Assembly: GCA_016197225.1 (NCBI GenBank)
Contig: JACPWC010000091.1
Coordinates: forward strand, 1 to 34,737
Direction of reading: 5' to 3'
DNA from: Chloroflexota bacterium
GTDB lineage: Bacteria > Chloroflexota > Anaerolineae > Anaerolineales > VGOW01
Length of the DNA: 34,737 nt
Made by a program: the position numbers and the translations under genes. Below, in pieces: positions 7,783 through 15,903 of the stretch (position 1 is the first letter of the stretch; each line of letters begins with the position of its first letter). The notes under the pieces are model-generated. The model was not told the origin of the DNA. It ran no database searches and was given only the letters and a program-made list of their open reading frames with translations.

Positions 7783-8427
7783 CTAACTGTCGTAGGCAAA
7801 CCGCTGTTCTTTCCACACGTCGGCTTCGTTGTGGTAACCGGCCTGTTCCCAGAAGCCTAACTGATCCTTCGCCAGAAACTCCAGACCGCGAACCCACTTG
7901 CCGCCTTTCCAGAGATATGGCGTTTTATGCTCTGTGCCAGGAACTGCGCCAATGACGCCGCGCAAGGGATAGCCGTGATCGGGGTCGAGCGGTTGGCCGT
8001 TGAAATGAGTGGCCAGCAGGAAGTTCGGTTGCAGGGCCACTTCCACCGGCACGTTGACGGTGAAACCGTATTCGCAGTGTTGAAGCAAATGCCTGGCCGC
8101 CGGCTTGAGCTTGATGATGCCCTCATCCAGCAACGTTTTCAGATGCACGCCTTCCCAGTCGGTGTCGAACTTGCTCCAGCGAGTCACGCAGTGAAGGTCC
8201 ATTGTCACTTTGGTGCGCGGCAGTTTATTGAACTCGTCCCACGTCCAGCGTTTCTCCTCTTCCACTTCGCCAAAGACGCGCAAATCCCACGTCGCCGGGT
8301 TGAATTTAGGAACCGGGCCGTAATGCAGAACGGGGAAACGCTGGGTGAGCGACTGACCGGGGGGAAGCCGCCCCATTTCCTTGACACTTTCCTCTTGTTC
8401 CTTGCGTCCAAAAAGTTTGTCTAACAT
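7783..8427 (-). CDS. Sulfite-oxidase-like molybdopterin oxidoreductase
   Basis: The protein is 214 residues, the size of the short bacterial sulfite-oxidase-like family with only the molybdopterin-binding fold. The motif LHCVTRWS (near residue 80) carries the cysteine expected to bind molybdenum. DTDWEGV, QHCEYGFTVNVP and LDPDHGYPLRGVI also match this family. No signal peptide or twin-arginine motif is present, so it is probably cytoplasmic, unlike periplasmic MsrP/YedY. AAGGAG lies eight bases before the ATG. It stands alone with its own terminator. The substrate is unknown. Confidence 0.9.
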   Translation of the reverse strand: MLDKLFGRKEQEESVKEMGRLPPGQSLTQRFPVLHYGPVPKFNPATWDLRVFGEVEEEKRWTWDEFNKLPRTKVTMDLHCVTRWSKFDTDWEGVHLKTLLDEGIIKLKPAARHLLQHCEYGFTVNVPVEVALQPNFLLATHFNGQPLDPDHGYPLRGVIGAVPGTEHKTPYLWKGGKWVRGLEFLAKDQLGFWEQAGYHNEADVWKEQRFAYDS

Positions 8428-8487
8428 CGCTTGTCTCCTTCCGCTCCACAGATTATCAATAATTGCTTACGAAAGTATATCGTTCGG

Positions 8488-8527
8488 CAGACCCTAAGGG
8501 TCCGCTACGCGAGACCCTTAGGGTCTG
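8488..8527. repeat. Perfect 15-bp inverted repeat (AGACCCTAAGGGTC type)
   Basis: CAGACCCTAAGGGTC (8488-8502) pairs perfectly with 8513-8527 around the 10-base loop CGCTACGCGA. Each arm is itself nearly palindromic. The minus-strand stop of the phosphoribosyltransferase falls in the loop, and its last residues come from one arm. Confidence 0.85.
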
Positions 8528-9074
8528 TGAAGATCGGCAAGTGCCCCAGCGAGATAATGTTCTCCCACTGCGCCCGTTCGCCTTCGGTGAAGATTGCGCT
8601 CTCGGCCACCACCTCGGCCTCGGCCTTGTCCACCACCAGCCGCATCCCCTGCAACGTTGAGCCGGTGCTGATCACGTCGTCCAACAACACCACATTCTTG
8701 CCATGAATCAGATCGCAATCCTTTTCGTCAAGATACAATGTTTGCGTTGCGCCAGTGGTGATGGACAGCGTCTCAGCTTCAATGGCTTCACCCATATAGG
8801 GCTTGTAGGCTTTGCGAAGAACCACGTAGCCCTTGCCAGTGACGACGGACAGGGCGTGAATGAGTGGAATGCTCTTGGCCTCTGCCGTCACCAGCAAATC
8901 ATAATTCACGGCCTTGAGTTTTTCGCCCAGGGCAACCGCCGCCGCCTGCACCAGTTCGGTGTCGCCGAGAATGTTGAGGATGGCGATCCGCAGGCCCGGC
9001 TTGACCTCGAACAGCCGCAGGTCGCGCTTCACCCCGGCCACCTCAACCGAATACACTTCGCGTGTGTTCTTCAT
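8505..9074 (-). CDS. Adenine/xanthine-type phosphoribosyltransferase family protein
   Basis: The protein is 189 residues. The PRPP-binding motif VVLLDDVISTGSTL sits near residues 129-142. The N-terminal part (LTAEAKSIPLIHAL-like VTAEAKSIPLIHALS) and LRKAYKPYMGE match the adenine/xanthine phosphoribosyltransferase group used for purine salvage; which base it takes cannot be told. GGAG lies six bases before the ATG. The last residues, TDPKGLA, and the TAG stop are encoded by the inverted repeat at 8488-8527, so the natural C-terminus has probably been replaced or extended by the repeat. Confidence 0.88.
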   Translation of the reverse strand: MKNTREVYSVEVAGVKRDLRLFEVKPGLRIAILNILGDTELVQAAAVALGEKLKAVNYDLLVTAEAKSIPLIHALSVVTGKGYVVLRKAYKPYMGEAIEAETLSITTGATQTLYLDEKDCDLIHGKNVVLLDDVISTGSTLQGMRLVVDKAEAEVVAESAIFTEGERAQWENIISLGHLPIFTDPKGLA

Positions 9075-9101
9075 ACTGTCTCCGCATCAATCTAAATCGT
9101 T

Positions 9102-9171
9102 ACACCAAGAAGGCACGAAGCCCCAAAGCCACAAAGAAAAACTTGGTGGCTTGGCGTCTTCGTGTCTTTGT
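9102..9171. repeat. Imperfect palindrome of CACGAAG words
   Basis: The left arm (9102-9136) contains AAGGCACGAAG and CCCCAAAGCCACAAAG. The right arm (9142-9171) is its imperfect reverse complement with CGTCTTCGTGTCTTTGT. It fills the gap between the methyltransferase and the phosphoribosyltransferase, both on the minus strand. Confidence 0.75.
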
Positions 9172-9186
9172 ATTGAAATTTGGTCG

Positions 9187-10080
9187 CTATAACGGCTCTT
9201 TGAAATCGTAGATTCCGTCTTTGATGCCCCAGCGTTTGCCGCAACAGTAGCACTCCAGCACATCGCCGCTCCGGCTCAAACTGCTGTCGCAGTTCGGGCA
9301 ACAGAAGATTTCCCTGATTTCCTTTATTTCCTTCTTCTTTCCGCCCTGCACCCGGCACTTCACAAACACGCTGGGGGCCAATTGCCACCACTCACCCGTC
9401 GGCTGAAACAGGCCGTCGGCGGCGGCCAGCAGGCTGGCCGGGACGAGGCGCTTGAGCAGGCTCAAACGATAATGTGATACCGTCCTCTGCGCTTCCACAG
9501 CAAAGCCGGTTTCTCCCAGCCACTCGCGCATCGCCCGCGGGTGAAAGTCAAAGTTCAACTTCACAAACTCCACCGGTTCCGGCGAGAACGGACTCCAGTT
9601 CTGTCGGCGAAGCCAGTAGCGAAGAATAGCTTTGACGTTTTGCTTATTGGCAAATTCAAGGATGAATGCGCCGCCGGTTGACATCACATTGTGAATCTCT
9701 TTCAAGGCGGCCCGCCCGTCCACCAGATGGTGCATGACGCGGATCATCGAAGCGCCGTTGAACACGCCCGGCACGAACGGCAAGTCATACACGTTGGCGG
9801 CCACGTAGGTGAAGCGGGGGCCATCGCCCAGCCGCGCTCGCGCTTGCTGTAATTGCGTGCGCGAGTAATCCAACAGCACCACGTGCTCGAAGCCGGCCAG
9901 GGTCGGCGTCAGCCGCCCTGCGCCTGCGCCGATCTCCAGAAACAGGCGGCCCTGCGCCGGCAACATCGCCCTCAGGGCGATGCGCTCGGCCAGGTCTTCA
10001 TAGTCGCGCCCGCCCTTATTCCAGAACTCGGCCTGGTAGTTCGAGCCTTCGTAATCACAAACAGGCTTGGCGTCTATCAT
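9187..10080 (-). CDS. Class I SAM-dependent methyltransferase with C-terminal zinc ribbon
   Basis: The protein is 297 residues from the ATG at 10080. This start forms an ATGA overlap with the stop of the upstream membrane protein, so translation is probably coupled; the ORF could begin at 10107 but that lies inside the upstream gene. SAM motif I is LEIGAGAGR (48-56), with VVLLDYS (motif II) and SMIRVMHHLVDG following. The C-terminus is a zinc ribbon: CCPNCD and later CYCCGKRW. The linker between them is KKKEIKEIREIF, encoded by 9-bp GGAAAT repeats like those at 33031-33080. Methylation target unknown. Confidence 0.88.
   Translation of the reverse strand: MIDAKPVCDYEGSNYQAEFWNKGGRDYEDLAERIALRAMLPAQGRLFLEIGAGAGRLTPTLAGFEHVVLLDYSRTQLQQARARLGDGPRFTYVAANVYDLPFVPGVFNGASMIRVMHHLVDGRAALKEIHNVMSTGGAFILEFANKQNVKAILRYWLRRQNWSPFSPEPVEFVKLNFDFHPRAMREWLGETGFAVEAQRTVSHYRLSLLKRLVPASLLAAADGLFQPTGEWWQLAPSVFVKCRVQGGKKKEIKEIREIFCCPNCDSSLSRSGDVLECYCCGKRWGIKDGIYDFKEPL
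9303..9342 (-). repeat. In-frame 9-bp GGAAAT repeat inside the methyltransferase
   Basis: On the minus strand the units AAGGAAATA, AAGGAAATC and AGGGAAATC follow one another and encode KEI, KEI and REI. It is one arm only; the word matches the palindrome at 33031-33080. Confidence 0.7.
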
Positions 10081-10889
10081 TGGCTCCCGGTGAACAATTG
10101 CAACCACGAATCGGGCAGTTGCTGAACAACGTCGTTGTAGGGCGCGAACAGGTTGCGCAGACTGGAGAACGGCTGGTGAAGTTCGGTTTGTTCGAGTGGA
10201 ATGTCAACCGCCACCGGAATGTTGACCGGCACGGTGAGGGCCACCGGGATCGTCTGGCTGACCGGGACAGTCAAATTGAGAGTGACGGGCAGGACGGTGC
10301 CCTTCGGCAGAATGATCGTCGTCGGCGCGTTGCTCAACTGCAGGATGCCGCCGTTGATGGTCACCGAAGCGCCCGTAATCAGCGTGTCTTCCGAAAGCGT
10401 GACGTTTGTGTTCTGGTTCAGCGGCAGGTCGAACACCACCGGCATCGTGTCATTCACCAGAATGGTGGTGTTGACCGGGATGGTCGTTTCAATGTGGGCC
10501 TGATCCATCGCCACAAAGTTGTCGTGCAGGCCGCCGATGAGCGGCCCGGCAATCGCTCTCTTGATTTCAAACAAGGACAAGCCCAACACAACCAGCGCCA
10601 CCACCAGAATCAAATTGACGACGAACGAGAACATGATGGCGAAGTTTTTGAACGTATCGTTCATCAGAGGCTTTCGATCGGGTTTGGCCGGTTCGGCCTT
10701 CGATTTCGGGGTCGCCGCCTTTGTTGTGGGAGCGGCGATCTGCGCTGAAGCCGCGCCCGGCGCTGAAGCGGCTTCTAAGGCCGCCGCTGACGCTTGAGGC
10801 GCGCTCTGGGGTGAGCCATCCTTTTCGTCAATCTTATCTATAATCTGCCTGAAACGCGCGCCGCTGGAACTTGGAGTGTTGTCGGCCAT
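10077..10889 (-). CDS. Single-span membrane protein with Val/Pro-rich beta repeats
   Basis: The start at 10889 (MADNTPSSS) is chosen because AAGGAG lies eight bases upstream; the frame extends to 10943 without a better start. The protein is 270 residues. An Ala/Pro/Lys-rich cytoplasmic part (1-90) precedes one membrane helix (~100-125, FAIMFSFVVNLILVV...). The external part shows a regular alternation of short beta-like segments with V-P-V, such as TIPVNTTI, TVPVSQTIPVAL and VPVNIPVAVDIP, which looks like a beta-helix or stacked sheet. I do not recognise a family. It overlaps the methyltransferase by four bases, so the two are probably made together. Confidence 0.8.
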   Translation of the reverse strand: MADNTPSSSGARFRQIIDKIDEKDGSPQSAPQASAAALEAASAPGAASAQIAAPTTKAATPKSKAEPAKPDRKPLMNDTFKNFAIMFSFVVNLILVVALVVLGLSLFEIKRAIAGPLIGGLHDNFVAMDQAHIETTIPVNTTILVNDTMPVVFDLPLNQNTNVTLSEDTLITGASVTINGGILQLSNAPTTIILPKGTVLPVTLNLTVPVSQTIPVALTVPVNIPVAVDIPLEQTELHQPFSSLRNLFAPYNDVVQQLPDSWLQLFTGSQ

Positions 10890-10971
10890 TGAAAATTCTC
10901 CTTCAAGAGTAGGCTCCGGGTACTGGCGGCATGATGATAGCATCCTGACTTGTAAAACGCAACGTTGGTCA

Positions 10972-12306
10972 TCACCCCGTAAACCTGAACCCCTCCACCT
11001 TCATCGCCGGCAAACGGTGACTGCCATAGTAGCCGCCGATGGGCCGCGACTCCTTGCCCAGCGCCACCACGTTTTTCAAGGCAGGCACGAGCGCCTGGGT
11101 GAAGCGCAAGTTATGCACCGGCCCCACGATCTCGCCGCGCTCGATCAGAAACGTGCCGTCGCGAGTCGTGCCCGTCAGCACACAATCATGCTCCGAAACA
11201 ATGTTGGTGTACCAGAAGCGCGTCACGAACAGCCCCTGCCTCGTGGAGCGGATCATGTCCTCCACACTTGAGTCGCCGGGGGCCAGGTGCAGGTTGCCCG
11301 GCATGGGGCCATCCCAGTCTTCGTCCACTGGTTGGGCGTGGCCGGTGGAGGCCCGGCCCGGCTCGCGGGCCGCCGTGTGGGTGTCGTACACTGGCGCGGT
11401 TGGCACCCCGGCGCGCACGATGTCCACCCGCTGTTTTGGCACACCCTCGCAATCAAAGGGTTGCGGTTCGCCATCCGGGTCAAGGCCGTCGTCCCAAATT
11501 GAAAGCAGAGGCGAGAGGGCCGGTTTGCCCATCCGACCATTCATCCAACTACGCCCCTCCTGCACTGCCAGCGCGCTCATGCCTTCTGAGGCCAGGCTTT
11601 CGATGATGTCGGCCACAGCGTAAGGTTCGAGAATGACGGTGTACTCGCCCGGCGTGGCCCGGCGCGGAGCGCGGGCGGCTATAGCCCGTTGAATCGCGTC
11701 GGCACCCAGCGATTCGGTGTTCACCCGGTCGAGCCGCCACGAAGTCCCGTGGCTGTATCCTGTCCCCTCGCCGCAGGCCACAGCCAACGTCAGGTCAACC
11801 GAAGTAGACGGATGATAAGCCCACAGGCCGCGTGAATTGGCGACGGCAAACTCGATGCTTGAGGTTGAATAGGCGCCGGCGGCGACAGTGTTGGCGGCCA
11901 GGGCCGCCCGGCAAACGCCGCCCACCGCCCGCGCCCGCGCTTCGGGTGTGATGGAAGCGGCGGCGTCATCGAAAGAGTGAACGGCTGGAACGGGGCTTGG
12001 GTCGGGCAAGCCGGGGAATTCCGGATTCTCCGGCTGGTGGCGGGCGATCTCACAGGCAATTTCTACAGCACGGGCCAGCGCTTCGGCTGAGAGATCGTTG
12101 GTGGCCGCCGCGCCCAGCCGTTTGCCAAAGGCGGCCCGCACTTGCAGAACCGCGTCCCGCTCAGCCACGTTCTGGTGAATGGCATTGTTGGCAAAGCGCG
12201 TGAGATACTCGTCCACCGCCGTCACCGAGACTTCAGTCTCGTCGGCAGTGGACAATGAAAGTGCTGTCTCCAGCAGGTGTTTGACTCGGTTTTCTCCAAA
12301 TATCAT
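10972..12306 (-). CDS. TldE/PmbA-like protein of the TldD/PmbA family
   Basis: The protein is 444 residues. In the family, TldD and TldE form a heterodimeric protease that processes small peptides, and the zinc-binding HExxxH motif is in TldD. No HExxxH is seen here. The C-terminal region with GTTRDGTFLIERGEIVGPVHNLRFT matches the conserved PmbA/TldD C-terminal domain, so a TldE-like role is likely. No TldD partner is in the window. It starts 11 bases after the stop of the repeat protein ending at 12318, so the two may be co-transcribed. Confidence 0.88.
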   Translation of the reverse strand: MIFGENRVKHLLETALSLSTADETEVSVTAVDEYLTRFANNAIHQNVAERDAVLQVRAAFGKRLGAAATNDLSAEALARAVEIACEIARHQPENPEFPGLPDPSPVPAVHSFDDAAASITPEARARAVGGVCRAALAANTVAAGAYSTSSIEFAVANSRGLWAYHPSTSVDLTLAVACGEGTGYSHGTSWRLDRVNTESLGADAIQRAIAARAPRRATPGEYTVILEPYAVADIIESLASEGMSALAVQEGRSWMNGRMGKPALSPLLSIWDDGLDPDGEPQPFDCEGVPKQRVDIVRAGVPTAPVYDTHTAAREPGRASTGHAQPVDEDWDGPMPGNLHLAPGDSSVEDMIRSTRQGLFVTRFWYTNIVSEHDCVLTGTTRDGTFLIERGEIVGPVHNLRFTQALVPALKNVVALGKESRPIGGYYGSHRLPAMKVEGFRFTG

Positions 12307-12317
12307 TTCAACTTGAG

Positions 12318-12749
12318 CTACTCTCCACCCTCTTCACTCTTCTCTTCCTTCGTCTTCTCCGCCGCCAACTTTTCCTCAATCAGCGGCCAGACCAATAACA
12401 GAAAAGCTGCGCCGCCGTGCGCGTAAGAAGTCGTGTCCTCGATCTTGCCGATATACTCGTCGGTTGCCATCGGCTTGTGGCGGAAAAATTTTCCGTCGGC
12501 ATCCACCCGGCCCAGGTATTCGTCCATTGCCATCGGTTTATGGCGGAACACTTTGCCAGTGTCGAGTTGGACGCGGCCAAGGTAGTTGTCCGGCCCCAGG
12601 CGGGCCTCGAAGATTTTGCCAGTGTCGAGTTCGACGCGGCCAATATATTTATCCGGGCCGAAGCGGCTCTCGTACACTTTGCCGTCGTATTCGACATGCC
12701 CCAGCAGTTCATCCGGGGCGAGCGGCTTTTGGTGGTAAACGTTATTCAT
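12318..12749 (-). CDS. Small protein with five 21-residue tandem repeats
   Basis: The protein is 143 residues; AGGAG sits seven bases before the ATG. Residues 1-110 are five units of about 21 residues with the core DEYLGRV-DADGK-FF or GPDKYIGRVELDTGKIF. The middle units come as two pairs: two with (E)xR(F/L)GPD and two with RHKPMA. The pattern Y-(I/L)-G-R-V-x-x-D-G-K-x-(Y/F) suggests a small beta-propeller or beta-flower fold with one blade per unit. A short hydrophobic stretch (GGAAFLLLVWPLI) and a charged Lys/Glu tail follow. I do not recognise a named family. It lies upstream of the TldE-like gene. Confidence 0.78.
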   Translation of the reverse strand: MNNVYHQKPLAPDELLGHVEYDGKVYESRFGPDKYIGRVELDTGKIFEARLGPDNYLGRVQLDTGKVFRHKPMAMDEYLGRVDADGKFFRHKPMATDEYIGKIEDTTSYAHGGAAFLLLVWPLIEEKLAAEKTKEEKSEEGGE

Positions 12750-12799
12750 GGCAAACTCCTATTTCTCACCACAGAGAACACGAAGATCACTGAGTCAAC

Positions 12800-13786
<987 letters not shown>

Positions 13787-13794
13787 AGGCTGTC

Positions 13795-13824
13795 AGTATA
13801 AACGAACGCGGGCGAGATGGGCAA
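13795..13824 (-). promoter_or_regulatory. Promoter of the glycosyltransferase gene, leaderless type
   Basis: On the minus strand TTGCCC (13824-13819), an 18-base spacer and TATACT (13800-13795) precede the ATG by eight bases. No ribosome binding site fits between, so transcription would start at or next to the start codon. Confidence 0.5.
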
Positions 13825-13826
13825 GA

Positions 13827-14837
13827 TTACCTCTTTTGCCAGACATCCAGAAAGAACAACACAAAGTAGCCGACAAGCAGAATCAGCCAGCCGGCGATCT
13901 GGACGATGTCGAGCAGGCGTTGCCAGGAAAAGGCGAAGTTCTCGCGCACGGCGCTGGTGATGGAGTCGAGCTGGTCGAGCTTGCCGCGCACGGCGGTCTT
14001 CCAGTCGTCAATGTAAAACTCGTCCACGATCAGCCGGTAAAGCTGGGCCGAGTACCAGTCGCCGATGAGCAAAAGCAATTGCTCGGTCTTCTCAAAGTTG
14101 AGCATAAGTTCCAGCCGCTGTTCGAGCGTCTCACGCAGGACGGCGTCGCTCAAAAAATTCAACCGGCGCTTGCTGGCCAGTTCGCGCCGCACGGTTTCCA
14201 AATTGCGCTCAATGGCCCGGTCGAGCAGGCGGTAGCGCAAAAGTTGGTAGTTGCCGATCTTCAACAGTTCAATGTCGGATTGAAAGTCGCCTTCCGAGGC
14301 GATGATCAGCGCGCCTTCCCAGTCCACAATCGTCAGGTCGTGATCCGAATACTGGGCGCGAGAGATCAACGTCTGGTCTACATCAGACTCGCCAAGCGAC
14401 TGGTTGCGGAGCAGGGTAGCCAGAGCCAGGCGGTTGGCCTGCACAAACTCGCCGGGCGCGGGCGGGGCGGCGCTCAGGCAAACGGCCATGTACTCCTCAA
14501 AAAACGAGCCACTGTAACCGGCCTCGCGCAAGATCATCTCCCGTAGTTTGTTGTGCAGAGTTTGCTTGCGGAAGTTGCCGTCCGGGGCCAGCGCGTCGGC
14601 CAGCGTGTAAACGCATTCCACTGCCTGCACCAGGCCGTCAATCACTTGCCGTCGAATGGAAATCGAACAACCGTCCACCTCGGCCTGGCTCTGGCCGAGT
14701 TCGGCCAGCTCGGTGTCAAGTTCGAGAAAGTAGGGAGCAGATTTTTTTAGAGGCGGAGGCTGGGTTTGGCCGGTGACAGGGGCCACGCGCGGAAAGAAGA
14801 TCAAGTAGACGATTTGTGCGTCGGTTGGATTGAACAT
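13827..14837 (-). CDS. Unassigned protein with C-terminal membrane helix
   Basis: The start is placed at 14837 (MFNPTDAQIVYLIFFPRVAP) because the upstream in-frame stretch is the terminator hairpin of the neighbouring gene. The protein is 336 residues. The region before the membrane is helical and rich in Leu, Glu and Arg; there is a single C-terminal span (~305-328, VQIAGWLILLVGYFVLFFL). The layout, with a soluble domain followed by one C-terminal span, recalls the RMD1/DUF155 group, but the motifs are too weak to assign it. No ribosome binding site is obvious. It stands alone on the minus strand. Confidence 0.82.
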   Translation of the reverse strand: MFNPTDAQIVYLIFFPRVAPVTGQTQPPPLKKSAPYFLELDTELAELGQSQAEVDGCSISIRRQVIDGLVQAVECVYTLADALAPDGNFRKQTLHNKLREMILREAGYSGSFFEEYMAVCLSAAPPAPGEFVQANRLALATLLRNQSLGESDVDQTLISRAQYSDHDLTIVDWEGALIIASEGDFQSDIELLKIGNYQLLRYRLLDRAIERNLETVRRELASKRRLNFLSDAVLRETLEQRLELMLNFEKTEQLLLLIGDWYSAQLYRLIVDEFYIDDWKTAVRGKLDQLDSITSAVRENFAFSWQRLLDIVQIAGWLILLVGYFVLFFLDVWQKR

Positions 14838-14847
14838 ACGACGGGTG

Positions 14848-14880
14848 AAAAAGGGGAAACCGCCACGCGGCGGTTTCCCC
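14848..14880 (-). terminator. Intrinsic terminator of the C39/LysM gene
   Basis: A perfect 12-bp stem (GGGGAAACCGCC) with the loop ACGC is followed on the minus strand by TTTTT (14852-14848). It lies 21 bases after the stop at 14902. Confidence 0.85.
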
Positions 14881-14901
14881 GTGGGAAGGCCGGGAGTGAC
14901 T

Positions 14902-15867
14902 TTATCCGGTCGGGCCGCCGTGTCCAAAGGCGGGCACACGAGAATCTTCGCCCGGATTAAACGTGGCGCGCGGCATCATGAGCGTCTCACCCACTTCGAG
15001 CAGGCCGGGGTGAGTCATTTCGTTGAAGTACACCACCACTCGCCACAAGTCTTTGTCCTGATAAAACATGGTGGCGATCTTGGAAAGACTGTCGCCGCGC
15101 CGCACCGTGTAAGTGTCCCACGTCGCGCCCCAGTCGCCCAGCGTTGCTAACGCCATTTGGGCGGCGGCCGGATCGTCAAGATTGGGGTCAGGCTTTCGTT
15201 CGTAAGCGGCCTTGGCCCGGATGCGGCGGCGTGTCGTCTCGTCGAGCGTGGCCGGTTTGGCCGGCGGCGCGTCGGGGCGGGCGTCCATAGGCCGCTCGGT
15301 GAGGAAGCCCACTGGCTTGTCTGAGATCAGAGCGGCGTAATTTGGGTTTCCCTGCGCCAGTCGGCCCCAGGCATCGAGGAATTGTTCGTAAGTGTAAGCG
15401 CAGAAGTTGCCTTGTTCGCGTTTGTGTTCAGGCCGGGGTTTGCCATCCCGGAAGAGCGGGTCGTGGATAAAGACCTGATCGTCGTCGTAGCCTGTCACCA
15501 GCACGAAGTGCGATCCCTTGAAGCCGTTGTGAACAATCGGATCCCAGAAAGCATAGTTGACAAGGGCGATGAACGGTTTGCCCGCGTTGAGGGTGGCTTT
15601 GAGTTCGTCGAGGGCCTTGCCCGGCAGGAAGTTCTTGCGCGTCATCGTCAGGTTGCGGGCTTTGGCCGCCCGCGTCAGGTCGCCGAACGAAGTGTACTCA
15701 CTCATGCCGCGCTGGCCGATATAGGCATACATCTGGTCAGGCGAGATCGGATCGCCCAGAGCGGCAAGGAGCATAGACAGCGAGGTCGGCCCGCAGTCGG
15801 CGTTGTGGTCTTTGGCGTCCGGGTCCCATTGCGATCTGTAAGGAACGTTGAGTTTGACAGTGGGCAT
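14902..15867 (-). CDS. C39-like cysteine peptidase domain with LysM domain
   Basis: The start is at 15867 because GGAGG lies five bases before it. The protein is 321 residues. Residues 1-140 are a papain-like C39 domain (PF13529 type): C25 in NADCGPTS, H120 in GSHFVLVTGY and D136 in FIHDP. A LysM domain follows near 245-295 (TYTVRRGDSLSKIATMFY, then MMPRA). LysM usually binds peptidoglycan, but no signal peptide is visible, so how it leaves the cell is unclear. It lies 36 bases after the stop of potD and may be read with that operon or from its own promoter. Confidence 0.85.
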   Translation of the reverse strand: MPTVKLNVPYRSQWDPDAKDHNADCGPTSLSMLLAALGDPISPDQMYAYIGQRGMSEYTSFGDLTRAAKARNLTMTRKNFLPGKALDELKATLNAGKPFIALVNYAFWDPIVHNGFKGSHFVLVTGYDDDQVFIHDPLFRDGKPRPEHKREQGNFCAYTYEQFLDAWGRLAQGNPNYAALISDKPVGFLTERPMDARPDAPPAKPATLDETTRRRIRAKAAYERKPDPNLDDPAAAQMALATLGDWGATWDTYTVRRGDSLSKIATMFYQDKDLWRVVVYFNEMTHPGLLEVGETLMMPRATFNPGEDSRVPAFGHGGPTG

Positions 15868-15903
15868 GTGGGCCTCCATAGGTGTCTATATAATTGTCTT
15901 GGC

